From PVC group bacterium (GTDB taxonomy: Bacteria > Verrucomicrobiota > Kiritimatiellia > CAIKKV01 > PXCX01), in NCBI GenBank assembly GCA_003567575.1, contig PWZG01000055.1, positions 1 to 5,450 of the forward strand: 5,450 bases of DNA. Reading direction: 5' to 3'. This document shows positions 1-5,450 of the stretch, one piece after another (position 1 is the stretch's first letter; every line of letters begins with the position of its first letter). The translations under genes and the position numbers were made by a program. The notes beneath the pieces were generated by a model. The model worked only from the letters and a program-made list of their open reading frames with translations. It made no database searches and was not told the origin of the DNA.

Positions 1-269
1 AAATCCGTCTCCCTTAATTCGATCGCGTTCAGGATCGGGGCGGTTTCAGCGGTGGGCGACGAAACCGCTGGAATCATTTCAATACGGATCGCTTCCGTTG
101 TCGGAATATCGTGAAACTCGCGCACCAGCGCGGTGCGGGCGCCGCCCGCTTCGCGCGCCACGTCAAACCGTTCCAACACCGTTTCTCCCTGAATCTTGAC
201 GTCGAAGACCCGTTCGCCGGGCGCGACATCCTGCAGCTCGGCAAAATGCAGCCGCACGGCGTACCGGCG
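1..269 (-). other. Malectin-like C-terminal domain, cut by the window edge
   Basis: From residue about 1418 the sequence reads YAVRLHFAEL (1420-1429), then a PGERVFDVKIQGETVL stretch (R1437 to V1441 is the RVFDV core), then FDVAREAGGARTALVREF, and finally a strand pair leading to APILNAIELRETD at the edge. The Y-x-V-x-L-H-F-A-E...R-x-F-D-V pattern with a closing I-L-N-A-I-E strand is typical of malectin/di-glucose-binding-like domains. The family binds glycans. Whether another domain follows cannot be seen because the frame is still open at base 1. Confidence 0.85.
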
Positions 270-3200
270 CTCGACCGGCGCCGGGGGGCGATCGCGTTGC
301 AACGGCGCCAGGTTCACGCCGGACAAATGCTCGCGGCCGCGGCCGCCCAGATAGCGGATCGCTTCGGCCTGTGTCGGCCCCACATCCAGGCGAGCGCTCT
401 GAGCCCGCGAATCACTCTCGGCGTTGCGGCTGACATTTATGCCCAGGGTATCGAGATCCAGACCGGCACGCCGCAGGGTCTCGAACGGAATAGCCATTTC
501 CACAAAGAACACCTCGTTATCGGCACGGACCGCGCATTGCCAGTGCGTCTCGTCCATCGTGTCCAGATCTGGACGCTCGACGGCCAGCGCGGCATACCGT
601 TGTCCGGAAGCGCCCGCGCCCAGATGCACCATCTGTTGCTCGCGCGCATCGCCGAGGAACACTTCGATCGAATCCTCGTCCCATACCGGCGCCTCGCCGT
701 CCGCGATCACCCAGCCGTCCGGCTCGCCGCGCCGGTTGAAGCCCATCGGGGTATGGGCGGCAATATAAAGCGCGTTATCATCATATCGCAAAAAGAGCGC
801 TGTCTGGCTGCTCCGGAGTTCATGCCGCGGTTCGCCGGTCCATGCCGGATCGTCAAGCCGCCCCGTCATCTCCGGCGGCGTATCAATGCGTTGACTGACC
901 AACGGTTCGTGAAACCCGTCGACCTGGATGGTCAGGTTGGTTAAGCCGCGGATTTTCGAGGTATAAATCCAGGGCCGGTCAGTGTTGCCGATCGCCACCC
1001 GGTCGGCATTTACCCGGAACGGCGTCATGTCCTCGAGCGTTTTGATATCCAGGGGCATGCGCGGACTGGAGCGCAGATGCCAGCCATTCAGGTAACGTTC
1101 GGCGGTCCTAAGGGTTTGGCTGCTGCTCAGCGAAGTCAGGCCGGGCATATGCCACCAGACGCCGTGCCCGGTCTCGTACTGCCGGGGATAGCCCAGCCAG
1201 AGCGTGCGCTCACCGTCGCGCCGATCCCCGGGCGCGGCCAGATTAAAGGAGCCGAGGCGCAGACGGCTTTCGCTGACCGGCGTATCGTAGTACAGCGCCC
1301 AGTCCTCATGCAGCGGTTTTTCGGCTTCGGCCAGGGCAAACGAGACGTTGAACGCAAAGAGGCAGGCACAGCCGATACTTTCGTTGCCGACCCACATCAC
1401 GCCGCCGCCGACCTGCATGTTACGCACCCCGCAGTCCGGACGTACGCCGCCGAAGAGGCGGATGCCGCTGTCGTCCTCGAGATCCATCAGTCCCACGTTG
1501 CTGATACGGGCGTACATCTGAAAGGCCGAACTGCCGCCCCGGCCGCAGCCGACTGACCGGATATACATGCTGGGTCCCAGATCGCCGGTCAGCGGATGCA
1601 TCCGGTAACGGGTCACGGTATCGCCGTCGGGACCGTAGTTCGCGGGGGATGGCGGAATCGCGCCTGTGATGTCCGCCACCGGACCGGCCACGACCGCCGG
1701 CGCTTGCAGCGCCGCCAGCTCGTCCGGCGCGTTCTCGAGCACGATCGTCGGCCAGCCGTTGTTCATGAACCAAGCCTTGCGGTCACCGCTCAGAAATACA
1801 TCGGCGCCTCCAAGTGCCGGCGGATCGTCGTCATCGTCGAGTTCAAGGCTTTTGTGGTGCAACGCGGCATTGAAGCCGAAAGTTTTGGGAAGCTGACCGA
1901 ACAGCGACGCGATGGATTCCCAGGACAGATGCACCCGGGTGGCCGCGCCTTGTCTGGTCACTTGCAATTCCGGCCCCAGCGCGCCACGTTCCAAGCGCCA
2001 CTCGGGCGACGTTCCCTCAGCGGTAGCGGACACGATACGAACCTGAAACGTGCCTGTCCCGTACAGCCCGTAGCGTTCGTCCGCCGGACGGAAATCGAAG
2101 AACAAGTGCCAGATGATGTCGGCGGCATCCGCTTTCGCGCCGTCCCCGGTCAGGTTCAACCACAGCCCGTCCGGTGTCGTGGCCATTTCGATCCTGCCCC
2201 GATGCCGGTCGTCGAGTTCGAGTGTCCAATTCCGCGAACGATCACGCGGTAACGCTGGCGGTGGCGTCATGTCGCCGTAAAACGCCTGTTGCTCTCCGGT
2301 GAAAGCGTCGAGTTTAATGACAGCCTCACCCCCGTCGTCAGCGCCCCGATCCATGCGCAGGTAAACATGATCGGCGTCAGCGGAAAGCCCGCCGATGGGC
2401 GTGGGCGCATCCCGCCGCCACAGTTCTGCGCCATTGTAGCCGTCCACCGCGATCAAACGGCCGCGCACCAGATTGAAGAACCGTCCATGGGCGGTTGCGG
2501 TGGCCACATTGGCGCTTGAACGGCTGGCGCTTTCGATCGGCGCCGGACCACCGAACCAGAGCGGTCGCAGGGGACCGCGCAGATGACGATCGGTGCGGAC
2601 TTCGGATTCCGCGCCGACCCAGGCGCCGGGCAGATGGCCACGCACCCCGTGGGGAACCGGTGTTTCATGAATTTCGGACGGCGACAGGCCGCTTGCCTCC
2701 AGCAGCGCCAGCGCATCCGCGGGCGATCTGCCCACCGTCAGCATTACGCCACCGCTCGGACGCAGCAACCGGTAGCTTTCCGCCGGCGCCACCCAATCCG
2801 CATCCCCGACCACGATCACGGCATTGGCGAAGTGTTTGGCGAAAGGAAGCCGTCCGTCTGCGGAAGCGGTCAAGACGTGAATACGGGAACCGTACCACGC
2901 GGTACGATCCAGCAATCGCTCGCGCAATTGGCGCGCCAGCGCTTCATCGGAAACCACGCTGACCACCTGCAATCCGGTTTCGGCGGCCAACGCCGACGCC
3001 GGGTAATCCGGTCCCGGATCGCCGACGACCAGGGCATAACCCTGGTCCATCCGGGCGGATTCGAGCAGATCAATGGCCGTCCGGACCGCGGCGTTCGGTT
3101 CCGGCAGAGCCGGCAATCCGGCCGCCGGTTGATGTTCCACGACCGCGTCGGCATCGGGAGCGAAACCATAGACTTTGCCGCGATGGGTCGTGACGATCAG

Positions 3201-4520
3201 CCTTCCATCGGCAATAGCCAGTCCGCGCGCCTGACCATCGACTTCGGCCCGCCAGATTTCGCGATGCGGCATGCGGTCGAAACGCGCCGGCGATCCGCCG
3301 GATTCCGGCGGATCGACCTCGTAAGCGACCACCGCGTCGCGTTTGCCGACCACCAGGATATCGCCGGCCAGCGCGATACTGTAACCGCGCCGGGCATAGA
3401 ATCGGTCTTCGGTTACCAGCAACGCCACATCCAGCCCGTGCGGACGCAACCACCGGGGCGCGGGATAACTGCCGGGATTACCCTCGCCACTGGGTTGGAC
3501 GACATCGCGAAACCGGTTGCCGCCGCCCGCGGCATGCAGATTCAGTCCCCGGCGACCGGTCACCTTGCGATCGAGTTCATCCGTGCCGCCGCCGTGATTG
3601 TAGTTCCAGTGCGAATCACCCACCATGGCAAAGGGTGGGCCGGTGGTAAATGTCTGTTTCGTGGAAGGATTGAAACTCTGGATTTTGCCGGTTTGGCGGT
3701 CGAAGAGAGCGGGGGCCGACCGGCCCATGGGAACGACCAGGCGTGTCGGGCCGGCAAACAAGATTCCCTGCGGCGACACTCCGGTCCAGCGGCCAAGGAA
3801 AATACTGCCGCGTCCCCACGTCCCGCTCTCGCTGAACCCGCCGACATCATAGACGGTCATGGCGCCGGTGGTATCGTTGACCCAGCGCACGTCGCCCGTC
3901 GCGGCATCCAGGGCATAGACGAAGATGCCTTCCCGCGGCCACATACCGGCCACCGTGTACACCACGCCGTCGTCAACCACCAGTCCGTTGCGCAACGGCC
4001 AGCGCGAGATCAGGCGGCCGTCCCCCATTAGCCGGTCGTCGTCCAACGCGGCGCGAAACTTCCAGACCAGCCGGCCGTCGGCTGCGTCCAGGCAATAAAC
4101 ATACCCGTCATCCGAGGCCAGATAGACGCGGTTTGCGTATACCTGCGGCGCGAAACGGATCGGACCGCCGCTGGTGAACTGCCAGCGGACGGCGCCGGTG
4201 CGGCCATCCAGCGCACGCAGCGTATCGTCCGACGAACTGCCTAAATAAACGAGTCCACCGGCGGCAACCGGCTGGGGCGCGAAGTCGAACTCCAACAGGT
4301 TCTGCCCCACGGTTACCGGTCCCGGCCAGGCCGGCGACGGCGGTTGTGCGCTGGTATAACGCCAGGCAAGCTGCAGGGGGAAAACCAGGGATTCCGTGGT
4401 GACCGCGCTGCCCTGGATATCGCGCCGGTAGGCGGGCCAGTCGGCCCTGGAAAGTGACAGGGTCAGCGAAAATATCATTGCCGGTGCAAAGAAAATGGTG
4501 AACCGGGATTTGGAACCCAT
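1..4520 (-). CDS. Large exported multidomain protein: PQQ-like beta-propeller, methyltransferase-like segment, CBM9-like and malectin-like domains (3' end missing)
   Basis: A single frame of 1506 codons without a stop runs from the ATG at 4520 to the left edge, so the C-terminus is missing. The start is fixed by an in-frame TAA at 4544-4542, by the lack of any other ATG after it, and by an AAGG nine bases upstream. Residues 1-26 form a signal peptide, followed by DWPAYRRD, a usual entry to PQQ-like propellers. Blade motifs of the form A-x-D-x-x-T-G-x-x-x-W are visible at 103-113 (ALDGRTGAVRW), 143-153, 203-213, 271-283, 691-701 and 736-742. A methyltransferase-like segment (about 475-640) interrupts the blades. 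CBM9/DOMON-like sandwiches lie near 755-930 and 1212-1400, with a Cys block (C992, C1030, C1051, C1053) between them, and a malectin-like domain starts near 1418. No dehydrogenase catalytic site or heme CxxCH was seen. A role in extracellular or periplasmic carbohydrate binding or scaffolding is inferred. The domain calls are pattern-based; the reading frame itself is near certain. Confidence 0.93.
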   Translation of the reverse strand, partial: MGSKSRFTIFFAPAMIFSLTLSLSRADWPAYRRDIQGSAVTTESLVFPLQLAWRYTSAQPPSPAWPGPVTVGQNLLEFDFAPQPVAAGGLVYLGSSSDDTLRALDGRTGAVRWQFTSGGPIRFAPQVYANRVYLASDDGYVYCLDAADGRLVWKFRAALDDDRLMGDGRLISRWPLRNGLVVDDGVVYTVAGMWPREGIFVYALDAATGDVRWVNDTTGAMTVYDVGGFSESGTWGRGSIFLGRWTGVSPQGILFAGPTRLVVPMGRSAPALFDRQTGKIQSFNPSTKQTFTTGPPFAMVGDSHWNYNHGGGTDELDRKVTGRRGLNLHAAGGGNRFRDVVQPSGEGNPGSYPAPRWLRPHGLDVALLVTEDRFYARRGYSIALAGDILVVGKRDAVVAYEVDPPESGGSPARFDRMPHREIWRAEVDGQARGLAIADGRLIVTTHRGKVYGFAPDADAVVEHQPAAGLPALPEPNAAVRTAIDLLESARMDQGYALVVGDPGPDYPASALAAETGLQVVSVVSDEALARQLRERLLDRTAWYGSRIHVLTASADGRLPFAKHFANAVIVVGDADWVAPAESYRLLRPSGGVMLTVGRSPADALALLEASGLSPSEIHETPVPHGVRGHLPGAWVGAESEVRTDRHLRGPLRPLWFGGPAPIESASRSSANVATATAHGRFFNLVRGRLIAVDGYNGAELWRRDAPTPIGGLSADADHVYLRMDRGADDGGEAVIKLDAFTGEQQAFYGDMTPPPALPRDRSRNWTLELDDRHRGRIEMATTPDGLWLNLTGDGAKADAADIIWHLFFDFRPADERYGLYGTGTFQVRIVSATAEGTSPEWRLERGALGPELQVTRQGAATRVHLSWESIASLFGQLPKTFGFNAALHHKSLELDDDDDPPALGGADVFLSGDRKAWFMNNGWPTIVLENAPDELAALQAPAVVAGPVADITGAIPPSPANYGPDGDTVTRYRMHPLTGDLGPSMYIRSVGCGRGGSSAFQMYARISNVGLMDLEDDSGIRLFGGVRPDCGVRNMQVGGGVMWVGNESIGCACLFAFNVSFALAEAEKPLHEDWALYYDTPVSESRLRLGSFNLAAPGDRRDGERTLWLGYPRQYETGHGVWWHMPGLTSLSSSQTLRTAERYLNGWHLRSSPRMPLDIKTLEDMTPFRVNADRVAIGNTDRPWIYTSKIRGLTNLTIQVDGFHEPLVSQRIDTPPEMTGRLDDPAWTGEPRHELRSSQTALFLRYDDNALYIAAHTPMGFNRRGEPDGWVIADGEAPVWDEDSIEVFLGDAREQQMVHLGAGASGQRYAALAVERPDLDTMDETHWQCAVRADNEVFFVEMAIPFETLRRAGLDLDTLGINVSRNAESDSRAQSARLDVGPTQAEAIRYLGGRGREHLSGVNLAPLQRDRPPAPVERRYAVRLHFAELQDVAPGERVFDVKIQGETVLERFDVAREAGGARTALVREFHDIPTTEAIRIEMIPAVSSPTAETAPILNAIELRETD
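321..887 (-). other. Second CBM9-like (DOMON-type) domain
   Basis: Residues about 1212-1400 match the classic CBM9-like layout. They open with GRLDDPAW (1220-1227), continue with TALFLRYDDNALYIAA, then the signature WDEDSIEVFLG (1280-1290) and a G-x-x-Y-A strand. Next comes an HWQCAVRADNEVFFVEMAIPF stretch with the E-x-x-IP-F hallmark (E1341-F1346), and then LGINVSRN. Domains of this family bind the ends of polysaccharides or act as DOMON-type ligand sandwiches. The domain sits between an element resembling the linker before malectin (PWIYTSKIRGL, around W1184) and the malectin domain itself, so it looks inserted. Confidence 0.75.
1176..1613 (-). other. Cys-containing propeller-closing block and APGDRR element
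   Basis: Residues about 970-1115 contain C992 in SVGCGRGG, then a strand pair ending GGVRPDCGV (C1030), then IGCACLF (C1051 and C1053), then FNLAAPGDRRDGERTLWLGYP (about 1092-1112). From recall, PVC propeller proteins of this type share a GIRPGC...GCxC block followed by a GAPGDRR...LWLxYP element, so this is a conserved structural region rather than random linker. The four cysteines of an exported protein probably form disulfides. CxC here is not a heme site, since CxxCH is absent. Confidence 0.55.
1731..2258 (-). other. First CBM9/DOMON-like beta-sandwich region
   Basis: Residues about 755-930 follow the last recognisable blades (AVDGYNGAELW at 691-701 and KLDAFTG at 736-742). They show alternating strands of the CBM9-like kind: RNWTLEL around W765, GRIEMATTPDGLWLNLTGDG, then IIWHLFFDFRPADERYGLYG, then the late strand FGFNAALHHKS and the closing GWPTIVLEN around W923. 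An aspartate run (D895-D899) sits in a loop before the last strands. The arrangement resembles a carbohydrate-binding or ligand-binding sandwich, but it is weaker than the second copy downstream and could be a divergent lineage-specific fold. Confidence 0.45.
2601..3098 (-). other. Degenerate class I methyltransferase-like (Rossmann) segment inside the propeller protein
   Basis: Residues about 475-640 follow the strand-helix order of a class I SAM methyltransferase. A hydrophobic strand ALVVGD (496-501) stands where motif I belongs. It is followed by LQVVSVVSDEALARQLRERL, which resembles the acidic-loop strand and following helix, then WYGSRIHVLTASADGRLPF, then AVIVVGD, then YRLLRPSGGVMLTVG (about 583-597), which resembles the usual R-x-L-x-P-G-G strand. 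The motif I loop reads GDPGPDYP (500-507) instead of a glycine loop such as GxGxG, and the acidic residue after the second strand is replaced by a VSD sequence. From recall, related PVC propeller proteins carry a segment like this with a more intact GDGR-type loop. Catalysis is therefore doubtful and a structural role is inferred. Confidence 0.6.
3140..4268 (-). other. N-terminal PQQ-like beta-propeller blades
   Basis: Residues about 85-460 contain repeated blades that end in the PQQ/WD-like signature. The clearest are ALDGRTGAVRW (103-113), CLDAADGRLVW (143-153), ALDAATGDVRW (203-213) and ALFDRQTGKIQSF (271-283). Each is preceded by a strand pair of the type GGLVYLGS or ANRVYLASDDGYVY. A later strand set (432-453, RGLAIADGRLIVTTHRGKVYGF) keeps the blade pattern but lacks the W docking motif. 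Such propellers occur in BamB and in quinoprotein dehydrogenases. The cofactor-site residues of the dehydrogenases were not recognised, so a binding or scaffold propeller is preferred. Confidence 0.85.
4443..4520 (-). other. Signal peptide of the large propeller protein
   Basis: Residues 1-26 show a basic start (K4, R6), a hydrophobic core (FTIFFAPAMIFSLTLSL, residues 7-23) and a small-residue cleavage context S-R-A just before DWPAYRRD. Cleavage by signal peptidase I after A26 would leave the mature protein starting at D27, where propeller proteins of this type usually begin. There is no lipobox cysteine and no twin-arginine motif, so Sec export as a soluble protein is the simplest reading. 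Confidence 0.85.
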
Positions 4521-4529
4521 GATGAACCG

Positions 4530-4533
4530 CCTT
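4530..4533 (-). promoter_or_regulatory. Ribosome-binding site of the large propeller gene
   Basis: AAGG (minus strand, 4533-4530) lies nine bases before the ATG at 4520, within an AAGGCGG context. It is a modest Shine-Dalgarno match at a normal distance. It supports the chosen start, which is also the first ATG after the in-frame TAA at 4544-4542. Confidence 0.6.
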
Positions 4534-4548
4534 GTGCGCCGTTATTTT

Positions 4549-4579
4549 TAAAAAAACCCGGTCCACGATTACGGACCAA
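4549..4579 (-). terminator. Rho-independent terminator of the glycine-rich gene
   Basis: Directly after the stop codon the minus strand folds as GGTCC (4577-4573), an 8-base loop, and GGACC (4564-4560). Two further U-G pairs can extend the base of the stem. GGG (4559-4557) and then seven T residues (4556-4550) follow. A stem close to a T-tract and immediately after a stop is the standard intrinsic terminator layout. An alternative pairing CGGT-GATT with AATC-ACCG is possible. The stem is short, so termination may be partial. Confidence 0.72.
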
Positions 4580-5450
4580 TCACCGGATCAAAAAAAGTGA
4601 TCCGCGGGGTATCATGTAACGGATCACCACGATACCGGAACCGCCGTTCCGGACACCTGTTCCTCCGCCGCCACCGCCGCCGGTATTGGGAAGACCCGGG
4701 GTCGAATCAACTTCCAATCCATTCAGATAGCGTCCATCGCCACCGCCGCCAAAGCCTCCCGGACCGCCTTGCGCGCCGCCAGTGGTCCGGGATCCGCCAC
4801 CGCCGCCGCCGCCGACTTCAAAACCGTTCCAGGAAATGCCGTCTCCCGCGGTCGCGCCCTGCCCGGGCGCGGAAGCGCCGCCACCGCCGCCGCCGCGCAT
4901 GTTGCCAGCCGAACCACCCTGACCGTAGCCTCCGTCATGCCCCTGGCCGGGCGTACCCGATCCGGGAACCGTATCTTCATATTCTGTATTGGACCAATTG
5001 TGCCCGCCGCCGCCGCCGGAACCGCCATCCCCGCCACCGCCGGCGGTGCCGCCTGCACCGCCTCCAATGGCGGTCAGCCCGAACGCGGACGAATCTTCGC
5101 CGGAATTCTCGTCGTACCCGCCATCACCGACAACGATTTCATGGGTTGACGCGGCCACGAAGACGGCGCCGGTCAAAACACCGCCCGCGCCACCGCCACC
5201 GCCGCCGCCAGCGCCTCCGGCCCCGCTGCCACCGCCGGCCACGATCAGGTATTCCATGGTGCCACCCTGCGATACGGCGAGCGTATTCGTGCCGACATTG
5301 GTAAAAACATGCATCCGCCACAATACGCCTTCACCGTCAATATAATTCGTAACCGTTCCCCCGGTGGCTCGCGGGGTATCCATTCCGGCGACCTCCAAGG
5401 GAAGGAAATACACCATGCAAAATACGGCCAGCAAAACAGATGCGAGTTGA
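4580..5450 (-). CDS. Secreted glycine-rich protein (5' end missing)
   Basis: The frame ends with TGA at 4582-4580 and is open to the right edge; 289 complete codons are visible from 5449. The visible start QLASVLLAVFCMVYFLPLEVAG reads as the core and end of a signal peptide, with likely cleavage after V-A-G (residue 22). The true start is therefore probably just beyond 5450. The TTG at 5434 and the ATG at 5416 would shorten the hydrophobic core and are poor starts. A lead-in with NYIDGEGVLWRMHVFTNVG is followed by EYLIVAGGG (Y67) and a region of roughly 40 percent glycine up to SGIVVIRY (Y278), with an 11-residue tail. This is the architecture of the glycine-rich domain found in surface proteins and some tail-fibre-like proteins. 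No PEP-CTERM, autotransporter or sorting signal follows. Its function is unknown; a surface or matrix role is only an inference. Confidence 0.88.
   Translation of the reverse strand, partial: QLASVLLAVFCMVYFLPLEVAGMDTPRATGGTVTNYIDGEGVLWRMHVFTNVGTNTLAVSQGGTMEYLIVAGGGSGAGGAGGGGGGGAGGVLTGAVFVAASTHEIVVGDGGYDENSGEDSSAFGLTAIGGGAGGTAGGGGDGGSGGGGGHNWSNTEYEDTVPGSGTPGQGHDGGYGQGGSAGNMRGGGGGGASAPGQGATAGDGISWNGFEVGGGGGGGSRTTGGAQGGPGGFGGGGDGRYLNGLEVDSTPGLPNTGGGGGGGTGVRNGGSGIVVIRYMIPRGSLFLIR
4584..4604 (-). other. Perfect 7-bp inverted repeat with U-rich loop at the 3' end of the glycine-rich gene
   Basis: The minus strand reads CGGATCA, loop CTTTTTT, TGATCCG, with perfect 7-base arms at 4604-4598 and 4590-4584. 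It overlaps the last codons (S-L-F-L-I-R) and lies just upstream of the terminator stem. The T-run is in the loop and not after the stem, so it is not itself a normal terminator. It may be an RNA 3'-end stabilising stem, a protein-binding palindrome, or chance. Confidence 0.5.
4619..5251 (-). repeat. Low-complexity polyglycine-coding tract (GGN codon runs)
   Basis: On the minus strand the tract is dominated by GGC, GGT and GGA codons in runs of up to seven glycines, separated by short Ala/Ser/Asn or acidic spacers such as DENSGEDSS (113-121). On the plus strand it appears as CCGCC-type trinucleotide runs, which open several long but meaningless frames. The runs are imperfect and codon-varied rather than exact tandem repeats, so they look selected at the protein level. 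Replication slippage and assembly error are still more likely here than elsewhere in the window. Confidence 0.8.

Noticed and set aside
111..944. Plus-strand open frame of 277 codons, with other shadows at 1077-1556 and 1596-2252
   Set aside because: These are antisense to the CBM9-like, malectin and sandwich regions. They have no domain pattern and no convincing ribosome-binding site, and they result from few stop codons opposite GC-rich coding sequence.
1362..1370. CxC motif considered as a heme or iron-sulphur site
   Set aside because: There is no CxxCH for covalent heme and no cysteine spacing typical of a cluster; disulfides in an exported protein are simpler.
2583..4031. Plus-strand open frame of 482 codons
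   Set aside because: It lies wholly opposite the large minus-strand gene, has no recognisable domain, and is rich in Arg, Gly, Gln and His as expected from the complement of GC-rich codons. The minus-strand frame has clear repeated motifs.
4108..4566. Minus-strand open frame of 152 codons starting upstream of the large gene
   Set aside because: It runs in a different frame through the signal peptide and first blades of the propeller gene and through the terminator. Its translation shows no domain, whereas the overlapping frame is continuous and meaningful.
4541..4570. Possible promoter with an A/T-rich -10-like stretch (TAAAAATAA) before the large gene
   Set aside because: The A/T stretch is explained by the terminator T-tract and no good -35 element is seen at the right distance.
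4660..5270. GCC/CCG-rich repeats considered as a CRISPR array or satellite
   Set aside because: There is no fixed repeat unit or spacer; the periodicity is three bases and follows glycine codons in the minus-strand gene.
4597..5345. Plus-strand Arg-rich, Ala-rich and Pro-rich open frames
   Set aside because: They are the complement of the polyglycine codons; CCG/CCA/CGC runs give Pro, Arg or Ala in the three frames.
5432..5434. TTG as the start of the glycine-rich protein
   Set aside because: The frame continues upstream to the edge with hydrophobic residues (QLASVL) that belong to the same signal peptide, so the start is most likely outside the window.

Overview
The window looks like a chromosomal fragment of a GC-rich bacterium, most plausibly of the PVC group (Planctomycetota, Verrucomicrobiota, Kiritimatiellota or Lentisphaerota). 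That placement is inferred from protein style. One gene is a very long secreted protein that joins a PQQ-like beta-propeller, a methyltransferase-like segment, sugar-binding-type beta-sandwiches and a malectin-like domain. The other is a secreted protein of the polyglycine type. No rRNA, tRNA, CRISPR array, transposase or phage gene was seen.

Both real genes lie on the minus strand and both are cut by a window edge. Positions 5450 to 4580 hold the 3' part of a glycine-rich secreted protein. Its reading frame is still open at the right edge, and its signal peptide appears to begin outside the window. Positions 4579 to 4521 are a 59-base gap with a compact rho-independent terminator followed by a short leader with an AAGG ribosome-binding site. 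Positions 4520 to 1 are a single uninterrupted frame of 1506 codons that runs off the left edge without a stop.

The large protein reads in order: signal peptide (1-26); an N-terminal DWPAYRRD entry motif; PQQ-like propeller blades (about 85-460); a Rossmann/class I methyltransferase-like segment with a degraded cofactor loop (about 475-640); two more PQQ-type blades (about 680-745); a first CBM9/DOMON-like sandwich (about 755-930); a Cys-containing propeller-closing block (about 970-1115); a second, better CBM9-like domain (about 1212-1400); and a malectin-like domain (from about 1418 to the edge). It is probably an exported scaffold or carbohydrate-sensing/binding protein rather than a classical PQQ dehydrogenase.

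The two genes are adjacent and co-directional, and both products are predicted to be exported. The terminator between them argues against simple co-transcription, and nothing in the sequence proves a shared function. The many long plus-strand open frames opposite the large gene are shadows caused by its GC-rich codon use.
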